The notes under the pieces are model-generated. The model saw only the letters and a program-made list of their open reading frames with translations, was not told the DNA's origin and did no database searches. From NCBI RefSeq assembly GCF_900103985.1, contig NZ_FNIE01000006.1:434001-498000 (forward strand): a stretch of 64,000 nt of DNA, read 5' to 3'. Made by a program: the position numbers and the translations under genes. This DNA is from Actinacidiphila guanduensis. GTDB taxonomy: Bacteria > Actinomycetota > Actinomycetes > Streptomycetales > Streptomycetaceae. Of the stretch, positions 29,246 through 37,658 are shown piece after piece. How positions within the stretch are numbered: position 1 is the first letter of the stretch; every line of letters starts with the position of its first letter.

Positions 29246-30585
29246 GCACCGACTCAGGCTTCCCCTCCCCGCCCCCGGGCTGCCCCGCCCACGGGCGGGT
29301 TCCCATGTACGGTCCGGAGTTCCAGGCCGACCCCGACGCCTACTACGCCTGGATGCGCAACTACGGGCCGACCGCGCCCGTGGAGCTGGCCCCGGGGGTG
29401 AACGCGACCCTGGTCACCGACTACACGGCCGCGCTGCAACTGCTCCAGGACCCGGACACCTTCCGCAAGGACTCCCGCCGCTGGCGGGCGCTGAACGAGG
29501 GCAAGGTCAGCCCGAACAGCCCGGTGGTGCCGCTGCTGGCCTACCGGCCCAACTGCATGTTCACCGACGGCGCCGAGCACCTGCGGCTGCGCCAGGCGGT
29601 CACCGACACGATGGCCCGGGTGGACTCCTACCAGCTGGGCCGGAACGTCGACCGCATATCCCGCTACCTCATCGAGCAGTTCAGCTCCCGCGGTTCGGTG
29701 GACCTGCTCAACGACTACGCGAAACTGCTGCCGCTCTTCGTCTTCAGCGAACTCTTCGGCTGCCCCGCCGATATCGGCGACCGGGTCATCTTCGGCATCA
29801 ACGGTATTTTCGACGGCATCAACGCGGAAAAGGCGAACGAGGTGCTCGGCCAGAGCGTCGCGGAACTCGTCGCACTGCGCCGGGCAAAGCCGGGCGACGA
29901 TGTCACGTCCTGGCTCATGCAGCACCCCGCAAATCTCGACGACGAAGAGATGGTGCACCAGTTGGTGCTCCTTCTCGGCGCCGGAGCGGAACCCCTGCGG
30001 AACCTCATCGGAAACAGCCTCTGCCTCATTCTCTCGGACGATCGCTTTTCCGGCGGCGGGCTGCTGGTGGAAGACGCCATCGACGAGGTGCTGTGGAACA
30101 ATCCGCCGATGTCGAATTACGCGCCGCACTATCCGGTCGCCGACATCGAGTTCGCCGGCCGCCGTATCGACGCGGGCGAACTGGTGCTGGTCAGCTTCGC
30201 CGCGGCCAACACCGACCCGGCCCTGTCGGAGTCCCGGCAGATGCTGAGCAAGCGCGCCCACCTGGCCTGGAGCACCGGCCCGCACGGGTGCCCGGCGAAG
30301 GACCCGGCCCAGCTCATCACCATCTCGGCGATCGAGAACCTGCTCAACGCGCTGCCCGACATCGAGCTGGCGGTGCCGGCCGACAGCCTCACCTGGCGCC
30401 CTGGCCCCTTCAACCGCGCGCTCGCCGCGCTCCCCGCCCGTTTCTCCCCGGTCCGCACGGACAAGGGACCGCAAAGACCGCAGGGCGTCGGACAGCAGGC
30501 AGCGCCGGACAATCACCCCCGTCCGTCGGCAAAGCAGGAAAAGGGCGGTTTGTGGAGCTCCTTCCTCGCCTGGTGGAAGGTGTGA
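29242..30585 (+). CDS. cvnE: CYP157-type cytochrome P450 of the conservon (CvnE-type)
   Basis: 447 residues. The heme ligand region WSTGPHGCPAKD carries the axial cysteine. The I-helix reads LLLGAGAEPLRN, without the usual acid-threonine pair. The K-helix reads DEVLW, so the otherwise invariant ExxR arginine is replaced by tryptophan. That loss is the known hallmark of CYP157 P450s, which occur in Streptomyces conservons. The C-terminal ~45 residues are a polar tail ending in WSSFLAWWKV. GTG start coupled to cvnD. Redox activity is doubtful; a sensing or scaffold role has been considered for such proteins. Confidence 0.92.
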   Translation: MSTDSGFPSPPPGCPAHGRVPMYGPEFQADPDAYYAWMRNYGPTAPVELAPGVNATLVTDYTAALQLLQDPDTFRKDSRRWRALNEGKVSPNSPVVPLLAYRPNCMFTDGAEHLRLRQAVTDTMARVDSYQLGRNVDRISRYLIEQFSSRGSVDLLNDYAKLLPLFVFSELFGCPADIGDRVIFGINGIFDGINAEKANEVLGQSVAELVALRRAKPGDDVTSWLMQHPANLDDEEMVHQLVLLLGAGAEPLRNLIGNSLCLILSDDRFSGGGLLVEDAIDEVLWNNPPMSNYAPHYPVADIEFAGRRIDAGELVLVSFAAANTDPALSESRQMLSKRAHLAWSTGPHGCPAKDPAQLITISAIENLLNALPDIELAVPADSLTWRPGPFNRALAALPARFSPVRTDKGPQRPQGVGQQAAPDNHPRPSAKQEKGGLWSSFLAWWKV

Positions 30586-30688
30586 CCCAGGTCACAGCGT
30601 AGATTGTTCTATGTTCACATGACCATTCCATCGAATGGGTAGTGAGTAGGGCGGAATTTCATGTCGACCAGGACGAAAAGGAGTAGTC

Positions 30689-30940
30689 GTGGTCTGTCCC
30701 GGCGTCGACAGCCCCGCCCACCGTCGAATCGCAGCTTTAATCCACTCGGGACTACACAACCGCAACGGAATACGTGACACAGATTCCACCCACAACAGCC
30801 TCTGTCTGACAGGAGAATCCGTACCCGCCCCCGAGGGGCGGGTACGTCTTCGCATGCCCTCATTCATTTCGCGCGATTGTCGTCGGCCCCAGCGGCCCCT
30901 GTTCCCACGGTTCCCCCTGCTGCCCCGGGAGGTCCGATGA
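30689..30940 (+). CDS. Possible leader ORF overlapping the prenyltransferase start
   Basis: 83-codon frame starting at a GTG with AAAAGGAG six bases upstream and ending in an ATGA overlap with the prenyltransferase ATG. This is the arrangement expected for translational coupling. The sequence (MVCPGVDSPAHRRIAALIHS at the start, Arg/Pro-rich at the end) has no recognised family and no tryptophan, so it is not a classical trp leader. It reads through the hairpin at 30821-30845, so its translation could control that structure. It may be chance. Confidence 0.35.
   Translation: MVCPGVDSPAHRRIAALIHSGLHNRNGIRDTDSTHNSLCLTGESVPAPEGRVRLRMPSFISRDCRRPQRPLFPRFPLLPREVR
30821..30845 (+). terminator. Perfect 11-bp hairpin in the prenyltransferase leader (possible attenuator)
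   Basis: GTACCCGCCCC / GGGGCGGGTAC with a CGA loop, about 90 bases before the prenyltransferase ATG and followed by pyrimidine-rich sequence (GTCTTCGCATGCCCTCATTC). It could terminate conservon read-through or attenuate the prenyltransferase operon. Confidence 0.6.
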
Positions 30941-32205
30941 CGGACCGGTACCCCCTGGTCGGCAGACAGCGCGGGCCACTCGGAGCGGCGGGCACCGCGG
31001 CGGGGACGGCGGAAGTGGAGGACGCGCGGCACGGCTCCCTGCGCCTGCGCGACCTGGTGTCCGGTCAGCTGGAGCGGCTGGCCGAGGTGGCCGGGCTCCC
31101 CCCGGCGGACGCCGAGACCTACACCGGGGCGGTGGCGGACGCGCTGGGCCCGGTCGCCGAGCGGTCGCTCGCCCTTCCGCCCGCCTCGCCGAGCTTCCTG
31201 TCCGACGACCACACGCCGGTGGAGTTCTCCCTGGCGTTCGTCCCCGGCGAAGCGCCCGGTCTACGCGTGCTGCTCGAACCCGGCCATGCCAGCCCCGATC
31301 TGGCCGGCAACGGTCGGGCCGGGCTGGCGGCGATCCACGCCATGGCCGAGCGCTGGCAGTTCGGCACCGGCCAACTCGACCTGCTGGCGGACCTGTTCCT
31401 GCCGCCCGACCCCGAAGGGCCGCTCGCGCTGTGGTGCGCCCTGGAGTTGCGGCCCGGCGGCGTGCCGGGCGTCAAGGTCTACCTCAACCCGGCCGCCAAC
31501 GGCGCCGACCGGGCGGCGGAGACCCTGCGCGAGGCACTGGACCGGCTCGGCCACCACCAGGCGTTCGACACCCTGCCGGCCGGTGACGGCTACCCCTTCC
31601 TCGCGCTCGACCTCGGCGACTGGCAGACCCCGCGGGTCAAGGTGTACGTCGCCCACCGCGCCCTGACAGCCGAGGACGCGGGCTCGCTGGCCCCCGGAGC
31701 GAGCCCGCAGGAGCAGCAGCGGATGCGGGCGTTCTTCCGCACCGTGAGCGGCTTCCCCGCCCCCGGCGGGGACTTCGCCGCATCCCTCGATCCGGCCGGG
31801 CCGTCCACGCTGGACCTCCTGGGCGCCACCGGCAACGACGCCGACCGCCTCTTCCGCGGCCGCGCCCTGACCTGCCATGCCTTCACCGAAACCGTTACCG
31901 GCCTGCCCAGCGGCTACACCCTGCACGTGCCCCTGCGCGAGTACGTCGGCGACGACGCCCTGGCCCGGGACCGCACGGTGGCCGTACTGCGCTCGCACGG
32001 GATGGACGCCGACGCCCTCGACCGCGCACTGGCCGCCGTGACCTCGCGGCGCCTGAGCGACGGCGTGGGACTGGTCGCCTACGTCGCGCTGGTCCACCAG
32101 CGCGGCCGGCAGCCCCGGGCGACCGTCTACGTCTCCTCCGAGGCGTACGCGGTCCAGCCACCGCGCACGGGTGCCGCGCGCGCCCGCCACCCGGTGGGGC
32201 GCTGA
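30937..32205 (+). CDS. Aromatic (indole/tryptophan) prenyltransferase, DMATS/ABBA type
   Basis: 422 residues of the bacterial dimethylallyltryptophan-synthase family, which transfers a dimethylallyl group from DMAPP to an indole ring without the Asp-rich motif of other prenyltransferases. Recognisable beta-strand blocks are FSLAFVPGEAPGLRVLLEP, GVKVYLNPAANG, PRVKVYVAHRAL and ATVYVSSEAYAV, whose Lys/Tyr/Arg residues bind the diphosphate. It starts at an ATG preceded by GGGAGGTCC and is followed 101 bases later by a tryptophanase-like gene. The same pairing is known in Streptomyces clusters that make prenylated indoles (IptA/IptB). Regiochemistry cannot be predicted. Confidence 0.88.
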   Translation: MTDRYPLVGRQRGPLGAAGTAAGTAEVEDARHGSLRLRDLVSGQLERLAEVAGLPPADAETYTGAVADALGPVAERSLALPPASPSFLSDDHTPVEFSLAFVPGEAPGLRVLLEPGHASPDLAGNGRAGLAAIHAMAERWQFGTGQLDLLADLFLPPDPEGPLALWCALELRPGGVPGVKVYLNPAANGADRAAETLREALDRLGHHQAFDTLPAGDGYPFLALDLGDWQTPRVKVYVAHRALTAEDAGSLAPGASPQEQQRMRAFFRTVSGFPAPGGDFAASLDPAGPSTLDLLGATGNDADRLFRGRALTCHAFTETVTGLPSGYTLHVPLREYVGDDALARDRTVAVLRSHGMDADALDRALAAVTSRRLSDGVGLVAYVALVHQRGRQPRATVYVSSEAYAVQPPRTGAARARHPVGR

Positions 32206-32306
32206 CCCGCCTCCCCGCGCACCTCCGGGACCCCGGGGCCCACCGGCCGCCGGGAGCCGCGCCCGGAACACCCCCGTACCACGGAAAGACAGGAGTAGCC
32301 GTCAGC

Positions 32307-33680
32307 ATGGAGCCGTACCGGATCAAGGTTGTCGAGCCCATCCCCTTCACGACCCGGCAGCAGCGCGAAGAGGCGCTGCGGCGAGTGAACTACAACCTGT
32401 TCGACCTGCGTGCCGAGGAGGTGACCATCGACCTGCTGACCGACTCGGGGACCGGTGCGCTGTCGGCGGCCCAGCAGGCCGCGGGCATGGCGGGTGACGA
32501 GTCGTACTCCGGCTCCCGCTCGTTCTACCGCTTCCACGAGGTGGTCACCGAACTCACCGGGTACCGGCACATCCTGCCCGCGCATCAGGGGCGCGCGGCC
32601 GAGCGGGTGCTGTTCTCCACGCTGCTGGAGCCCGGCAAACTCGCCCTGTCCAACACCCACTTCGACACCACCCGGGCGAACGTGGAGCTGGCCGGCGCCG
32701 AGGCGCGCGACCTGCCGTGCCCCGAGGCGAAGGACATCGACAGCCCCTCGCCGTTCAAGGGCAACATCGACATCGACGAGCTGCGCCGCATACTCACCGG
32801 CCCCGAGGGCCACCGGGTCGCCATGGTGGTCACCACCATCACCAACAACGGCGGCGGCGGCCAGCCCGTCTCGATGGAGAACATCAAGCAGACCTCGGCA
32901 CTGTGCCGGGCGCACGGCGTCCCCTTCTTCCTGGACGCGGCCCGCTTCGCCGAGAACGCGTGGCTGGTGACCCGCAACGAGTGGGGCTACCAGGACCGCA
33001 CCCCGCGCCAGGTCGCCGAGGAGGCGTTCCGGCTCGCCGACGGCTGCGTGATGAGCGCGAAGAAGGACGGCATCGTCCACATCGGCGGCTTCATCGGGCT
33101 CAACGACGGCGAACTCGCCCAGCGCTGCGAGCTGCTGCTGATCGCCACCGAGGGCTTCGCCACCTACGGCGGTCTCGCCGGGCGCGACCTGGACATGATG
33201 GCGCAGGGCCTGACCGAGGTCACCGAGCCCTCCTACCTCGCCGAGCGCGCGGAGATCGCCTCCTACCTGGCGCACCGGGTGCACGCGGCCGGCGTGGACA
33301 TCCTGGAGCCGCCCGGCATGCACGCCCTCTACCTCAACGCCGGCCGGCTGCTGCCGCACATCCCGCCGCACAACTACCCGGGCCACGCCCTGGCCGTGCA
33401 GCTCTACCTGGTGGGCGGCATCCGCTCGGCGGAGCTGGGCTCGCTGTACCTCGGCGAGGAGGACGAGGCGGGCAACCCGACCAAGAGCGCCCCCTACGAG
33501 CTGGTCCGCCTCGCGCTGCCGCGCCGGGTCTACACCCGCAGCCACTACGACCACGTCGGGGAGACCCTGGCGGTCATCGCCAAGCACGCCGGCAGCGTGC
33601 AGGGCTTCCGCATCACCGAGCAGTCGCCGATCCTGCGCCACTTCCGCGCCACCTTGGAGCCGGTGCCGCTCGGCTACTGA
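32307..33680 (+). CDS. Tryptophanase/tyrosine phenol-lyase family PLP enzyme
   Basis: 457 residues of the beta-eliminating lyase family (fold-type I PLP). The PLP lysine lies in SAKKDG near residue 250; the PLP aspartate/arginine region is FFLDAARFAENA near 211. Length and motifs match TnaA/Tpl over the whole protein. Next to an indole prenyltransferase, it most likely cleaves (prenyl)tryptophan to (prenyl)indole, pyruvate and ammonia. I cannot exclude tyrosine phenol-lyase activity. AGGAG is present but about 12 bases from the ATG, so initiation may be modest. Convergent with the BBE gene. Confidence 0.9.
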   Translation: MEPYRIKVVEPIPFTTRQQREEALRRVNYNLFDLRAEEVTIDLLTDSGTGALSAAQQAAGMAGDESYSGSRSFYRFHEVVTELTGYRHILPAHQGRAAERVLFSTLLEPGKLALSNTHFDTTRANVELAGAEARDLPCPEAKDIDSPSPFKGNIDIDELRRILTGPEGHRVAMVVTTITNNGGGGQPVSMENIKQTSALCRAHGVPFFLDAARFAENAWLVTRNEWGYQDRTPRQVAEEAFRLADGCVMSAKKDGIVHIGGFIGLNDGELAQRCELLLIATEGFATYGGLAGRDLDMMAQGLTEVTEPSYLAERAEIASYLAHRVHAAGVDILEPPGMHALYLNAGRLLPHIPPHNYPGHALAVQLYLVGGIRSAELGSLYLGEEDEAGNPTKSAPYELVRLALPRRVYTRSHYDHVGETLAVIAKHAGSVQGFRITEQSPILRHFRATLEPVPLGY

Positions 33681-33718
33681 CCCGACCCGACACCGGACCC
33701 CACGTGCCTCCCCCCTCC

Positions 33719-33795
33719 GGCCACCTCGCCGCCCTCGCGAGGTGGCCGCGGCATTCCCGCGGCCGCGCCGCCGTGCGGCGACAGCCGCACGGCGG
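33719..33795. terminator. Two strong hairpins between convergent genes
   Basis: GGCCACCTCGC (33719-33729) pairs with GCGAGGTGGCC (33737-33747). CCGCCGTGCGGC (33768-33779) pairs with GCCGCACGGCGG (33784-33795), followed by GCTTCTTCC. Together they form a bidirectional terminator for the lyase and BBE genes. Confidence 0.8.
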
Positions 33796-33852
33796 GCTTC
33801 TTCCACGTCGGCCCGGCGGCCCCCTGACCCACGAGGCCGAAGGGCGACCGCC

Positions 33853-35238
33853 TCACGAGCCGACGGCCTGCGCGAAGGTGAACAGGGCGTCGGGGTCGTA
33901 GCGGCGCTTGACCTCCACCAGACGCGGGTAGTTGGCGCCGTAGTAGGCGGTGCGCCAGTCGGCGAGGTCGGGGTCGGCGAAGTTGACGTAGGCGCCCGGC
34001 AGGACGTGGGGCGCGACGATCTCGCGCAGCTCGCCGAGCCAGCGCAGATGGGCGGGCACGGCGGCGGGGCCGTCCTGCTCGCCCCAGGACGTGTCCATGT
34101 TGACCAGGAAGTGCGCGTCCCGGTGCGGGAAGGCCGTCGCGTCGGGCGCCACCTTGTTGACGGCGCCGCCCCAGCCGAACAGGGCCAGGCCGCCGCCGTC
34201 GGGGTTGGTGCCGCCCGGCCAGCGGTGGAGGTGGGCCAGCGCCTCGGCGACGGCCTCGGGCGGCAGCGGCTCGGCGGCGAAGTTGGTCCGTACGGCGAAG
34301 GCGCCCGCCGAGGTCTCGTGCAGCAGGTACTGCTGGGCCTGCCAGAAGGTGCGGTCGGCGATGTCCTCGCGCACCGGGCGGGCCACGGCGAGCACCGGGT
34401 CGAGCAGTTCGCGCAGTTCGCGGGCCGGGCCCAGGTGCAGGCCGATCGCGGAGACGGTGATGTGCGCGCCGTCCGCGGTGCTCGCGCCGAGCCGGATCGA
34501 CAGCTCGTCGGGGGCGTGCCGCATCACGTCCTGGAGCACCGCGAACACCTTGGGCGCGTCCGCGCCGTCCCACAGCAGCAGGCAGGTGGCGCAGTCGGCG
34601 ACGGGGAAGGCCCGGTAGGTGAAGGAGACGTTGATGCCGAAGTTGCCGCCCCCGCCGCCGCGGCAGGCCCAGAACAGGTCCGGGTGGTGCTCGGCGTCGC
34701 ACGTGACGAGTTCGCCGTCCGCGGTGACCAGCGTGGTGCTCAGCAGGGCGTCGGCGGTGAGGCCGAAGGAGCGGGAGGTGGCCGCGGAGCCGCCGCCCAG
34801 GGTGAGGCCCGCGATGCCGACCGAGGCGCCGTTGCCGAGCGCGAAGGCGATCTGCTCGGGCTCGATCGCCGCGTACAGGGCGGCCATGGAGGCGCCGCCG
34901 GCCGCGGTGACCCGGCCGGCCGAGCCGTCCGCGGTGACCGCGGACAGCGCCCGCACATCCACCACCAGGCCGTCGTTGACGGAGTGGCCGGCGTAGCTGT
35001 GGCCGCCGCCGCGGGGCACGATCGGCGTCCCCGTCGCGCGCGCCCACCGCACCGCCCGCTGCACGTCGGCGACGCTTGCGACGCTCACCACGCCGGCCGG
35101 ACCGCCGTGCGGGAAGCGCTTGTTGAAGGGGGCGCTCGCGTCCTGGAAGCCGGCCGCGCCGGGCCGCAGCACGCGCCCGGAGACCGACCGCTCCAGGTGC
35201 CGCCAGTCCGCCTCGGAGGCGGTGTCCACCGCTGCCAC
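33853..35238 (-). CDS. FAD-linked oxidoreductase, berberine-bridge-enzyme type
   Basis: 461 residues. The PCMH FAD domain holds RGGGHSYAGHS, whose histidine is the usual 8-alpha covalent FAD site, and IAGLTLGGG. The position where many family members have the second (6-S-cysteinyl) link reads NGASVG with no cysteine, so FAD is probably singly attached. The C-terminal BBE block YYGANYPRLVEVKRRYDP is intact. I chose GTG 35238, with GGAGG nine bases upstream. It is the last gene of the cupin operon. It could oxidise an alcohol or amine or form a C-C or C-N bond in the pathway; the substrate is unknown. Confidence 0.88.
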   Translation of the reverse strand: MAAVDTASEADWRHLERSVSGRVLRPGAAGFQDASAPFNKRFPHGGPAGVVSVASVADVQRAVRWARATGTPIVPRGGGHSYAGHSVNDGLVVDVRALSAVTADGSAGRVTAAGGASMAALYAAIEPEQIAFALGNGASVGIAGLTLGGGSAATSRSFGLTADALLSTTLVTADGELVTCDAEHHPDLFWACRGGGGGNFGINVSFTYRAFPVADCATCLLLWDGADAPKVFAVLQDVMRHAPDELSIRLGASTADGAHITVSAIGLHLGPARELRELLDPVLAVARPVREDIADRTFWQAQQYLLHETSAGAFAVRTNFAAEPLPPEAVAEALAHLHRWPGGTNPDGGGLALFGWGGAVNKVAPDATAFPHRDAHFLVNMDTSWGEQDGPAAVPAHLRWLGELREIVAPHVLPGAYVNFADPDLADWRTAYYGANYPRLVEVKRRYDPDALFTFAQAVGS

Positions 35239-35240
35239 GC

Positions 35241-35702
35241 TCAGGCCACCTCCTCGATGTACGAGACGCCGGTCGCGGCGTGCGGACCGTAGCGCTCCCA
35301 GGTCTCGCGCAGCCGCAGCCGGCCGTCGCCGGTGAGTTCGGGCGTGTTCTCGCTGCGGCCGCAGACGACCTCGCCGGTGGCGAAGACGATCGTGTAGCCC
35401 ATCGACAGGGTGCCGTCGGGGTTGCGGGTGCCGGCCGTCCAGCCGCGCCGCACCCTGCCGCCGGCCACCTCGCCCCACACCAGGTCGTCCTGCTGGTGGT
35501 AGACGGCGACGGTGCCGGCGTCGTCGCCGGGCTGCCGGAACCGGCGGCCCTCGTAGTCCACGGGCCCGGCTCCGGGGGGCGTCGTGCCGGTGGACGCGCT
35601 GCCGGTGGGGCCGCCGTCCCCGCGCCCGGCGCCCACGGCCCCGGTGCCGGACTCGGTGCCGGTGGGGCCGTTCGCCTCCGCCGCGCCCGCCCGGCCGGTC
35701 AC
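35241..35702 (-). CDS. Small conserved protein of unknown function
   Basis: 153 residues. The first ~48 are Gly/Thr/Ala-rich low complexity. The rest is a compact beta-rich domain (YEGRRFRQPGDDAGTVAVYH, then VRRGWTAGTRNPDGTLSMGY, ending VSYIEEV). I recognise a small widespread family often labelled N-acetylglutamate synthase in databases, a name I do not trust because there is no GNAT pattern. The GTG start overlaps the cupin stop by four bases, and the BBE start follows its stop, so it is the middle gene of a three-gene operon. It may be a lipocalin-like binder or dedicated partner enzyme (inference). Confidence 0.7.
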   Translation of the reverse strand: MTGRAGAAEANGPTGTESGTGAVGAGRGDGGPTGSASTGTTPPGAGPVDYEGRRFRQPGDDAGTVAVYHQQDDLVWGEVAGGRVRRGWTAGTRNPDGTLSMGYTIVFATGEVVCGRSENTPELTGDGRLRLRETWERYGPHAATGVSYIEEVA

Positions 35703-36082
35703 GCGGGCTCCTCGGCGAGGTACTGCTCGGACATCCCCGGCTCCCACCAGATCGCGTAGTAGGAGAAGTCCTCGTCGTACTCGTTGGCGACGCGGTGCTC
35801 CACGTCGGGTGGCAGCAGGGCGAGGTCGCCGGCGGCGATCTCGCGGCGGTCGCCGCCGGCCAGCAGGACGCCGCGGCCGGACATGGCGATGAAGATCTCC
35901 CGGTCGTGGTGGGCGTGCGCCTCGGACACGTCGCCCGGGCGCAGCACGCACCAGGCGCCGCGGAAGGGGGTGTTGAGGCCGGGCCAGGGGTGCAGCAGCG
36001 ACAGGTCGAGGCCGTGCGCGCGCTCCAGGCGCTCCGGCTCGCGGGGGCGGATGGTCACGCCGGGGTGCTCGTGGTCGGTCAA
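35699..36082 (-). CDS. Stand-alone cupin; candidate N-N bond-forming component
   Basis: 127-residue single-domain cupin. Motif 1 is canonical: G50, H56, H58, E62, G69 in the G-x5-H-x-H-x3-E-x6-G order. Motif 2 is P91...H96...N100. The metal set is therefore His56, His58, Glu62, His96. In known hydrazine-forming systems a zinc-binding cupin fused to a MetRS-like domain rearranges an O-aminoacyl hydroxylamine into the N-N bond. Here the cupin is separate, but its operon shares a distinctive promoter with the MetRS-like and N-hydroxylase operons. A generic sugar or hormone-type cupin role is the alternative. Confidence 0.85.
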   Translation of the reverse strand: MTDHEHPGVTIRPREPERLERAHGLDLSLLHPWPGLNTPFRGAWCVLRPGDVSEAHAHHDREIFIAMSGRGVLLAGGDRREIAAGDLALLPPDVEHRVANEYDEDFSYYAIWWEPGMSEQYLAEEPA

Positions 36083-36136
36083 CGTCCCACTCCGATCGAC
36101 GTGTTCGTTTGGGGTCGGCCGTGCGCGATGGCTTTC

Positions 36137-36203
36137 AGGCTAGATTCCGCCGGCTCCCTCCCGACAGGGGAACTCTTCCCTCCCGCACGGGAATCTGCGC
36201 CGG
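36137..36203 (-). promoter_or_regulatory. Promoter with TTCCC-N8-GGGAA operator, cupin operon
   Basis: Read on the minus strand, a TAGCCT -10 hexamer (36142-36137) lies about 55 bases from the cupin ATG. The box AGGGGAACTCTTCCC (plus strand, 36166-36180) begins 29 bases from the hexamer, with TTCCC 36176-36180 and GGGAA 36189-36193 forming the inverted repeat. The same layout occurs at 44691-44755 and 50664-50728. The -35 region is poor, fitting an activator-dependent promoter. Confidence 0.75.
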
Positions 36204-36220
36204 GAAAAGTTCCCGTCCGG

Positions 36221-36374
36221 ACCGGCAGCATCCCGGCAGCTCTTCCGGCAGCCCACCGGCAACTCACCCACAACTCGCCGACAACTCACAGCCGGCTCAG
36301 CGGCAGCGGACCGGCAACTCCGGTCGGCGCACCGGCACGTCACCGGCAACTGACCGGCAACTCACCGGAAAATC
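36221..36374. repeat. 11-bp tandem repeat array upstream of the cupin operon
   Basis: About fourteen units with consensus ACCGGCAACTC, mostly exactly 11 bases apart. The best units are at 36255, 36310, 36342 and 36353; one spacer is 10 and one 12 bases. Unit length near one helical turn puts all copies on the same face of the DNA. Non-coding: it lies between the regulator's stop (36470) and the cupin promoter. Possible iteron-like binding array. Confidence 0.8.
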
Positions 36375-36469
36375 CGCGAGCAATTGCACCGAGGCTCTCC
36401 CGCGGCGCCATTGCCGCGGCGGCACGGCGGGGCGGATCGGGCCGCGCGGCCCGGAATTCGCCCCCGCGG

Positions 36470-37372
36470 TCAGCCGTGCCCGAGTCCGGCGTCCTTGGCC
36501 AGTACAATTGCCTGCGCCCGGTCGGCCACGCCGAGCTTGCCGAAGATGGCCGAGACGCGGTTGCTCACCGTCTTGGAGGCGAGGGCGAGTTCGCGGGCGA
36601 TGGCCGAGTTGGACTTCCCGGCCGCGATGCGCTCCAGCACGTCCCGCTCCCTGTTGGTCAGTTGGGGGAACGGGTAGTAGTACTGTCCCGTGGCCGGGCG
36701 GATCAGCGCGCTCAGCCGGCCCGCGATCGAGCGGTCCACGATGGCGTCGCCGGCGGCCACGGCCTGGATGCTGCGCAGGATCTGCTCGGCGCTGGCCCGT
36801 TTGACGATGTAGCCGCGGGCGCCGGCGTGCAGCGCCGAGGTGATGGCCTTGTCGTCGTCGACCGAGCTGAAGACCAGGACGCCGGTCTCGGGGACCAGCC
36901 GCAGCACCCGGGCGATGAGCTGGGTGCCGGCGGGCTCGTCCATCAGCGGGTCGAGCACGAGGACGTCGGGCCGCCAGCGCGCGGCCTCGGCCAGCACCTC
37001 CTGGGCGGTGGCCGCCTCGCCCACCACGCGGATGCCGCCCGGGCCCTCCAGGACCGAGCGCACGCCGTGCCGGATCGCCGGCTGGGCGTCGGCGAGCAGC
37101 ACGGTGAGCGGGCGGGTGTGCGGCGCGTCTTCCCGCGCGCCGGAGGGGAGTTCGCCCCCGCCGCCGGAGCCGTCCGGGAACCGGTGTGCCGATCGGTTCC
37201 CGGCATGGTTCTCAGCGCCGTTCTCCGCGTGGTGGTCAGTGCCGTTCCCGGTGCCGTTCCCGGGCTGGTTCCCCGAACCGTTCCCGGATCGGCCTTCGCT
37301 ATTCTCCTGCCGCACCTCTTGGTGTGACGAGAGTGGCCGATGTAATCTGTTGATGTTCTCCTGCTGGTTCAT
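36470..37372 (-). CDS. Orphan LuxR/NarL-type response regulator
   Basis: 300 residues. The first ~85 form an unusual Asn/Gly/His-rich low-complexity region (GNGSGNQPGNGTGNG). A receiver domain follows (VLLADAQPAIRHGVRSV; phosphoacceptor Asp in VLVLD; conserved Lys in GYIVKRAS) and then a C-terminal LuxR helix-turn-helix (LTNRERDVLERIAAGKSNSAIARELALASKTVSNRVSAIF). The acidic pocket is partly lost (DA in place of DD), so phosphorylation may be altered. No kinase is nearby. I chose ATG 37372, preceded by GAGGGG. As the only regulator inside the block, it is the best candidate to bind the shared promoter motif. Confidence 0.92.
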   Translation of the reverse strand: MNQQENINRLHRPLSSHQEVRQENSEGRSGNGSGNQPGNGTGNGTDHHAENGAENHAGNRSAHRFPDGSGGGGELPSGAREDAPHTRPLTVLLADAQPAIRHGVRSVLEGPGGIRVVGEAATAQEVLAEAARWRPDVLVLDPLMDEPAGTQLIARVLRLVPETGVLVFSSVDDDKAITSALHAGARGYIVKRASAEQILRSIQAVAAGDAIVDRSIAGRLSALIRPATGQYYYPFPQLTNRERDVLERIAAGKSNSAIARELALASKTVSNRVSAIFGKLGVADRAQAIVLAKDAGLGHG

Positions 37373-37658
37373 CTGCCCCTCGACAATGGATAACCACCAA
37401 TGCGACCGGTCACGGCGGCACTTGTCGGCCACGTACCAGGATGGGGCAGGGAACAGCGGACCGCAATGGGCCACGGGTGCCCTCCGGGATACGCCGGGCG
37501 CCCGGAAAGCGCCCGTTCGGCGACGTAGAAAAGGCCCCCGTGGCAGGGAATTGTGCCCCTGCCGGCGGAGTTCCGTGGTAATGGCCCGCGGTTCTCCACC
37601 GGACTGGTCCACGGTTCAACCGAATTCTGTTACCGGGCCGATCCGAATTCCGCCGCGC

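Noticed and set aside
37545..37575. A fourth copy of the TTCCC-N8-GGGAA promoter upstream of the LuxR gene
   Set aside because: AGGGAATTGTGCCCC followed seven bases later by GGAGTTCCG resembles the box, but the inverted repeat is degenerate and no -10 hexamer lies at the right distance.
37373..37612. Upstream extension of the LuxR regulator to a start at 37612
   Set aside because: The extra 80 residues are Arg/Pro-rich and non-conserved. ATG 37372 has a GAGGGG site and gives a normal architecture.
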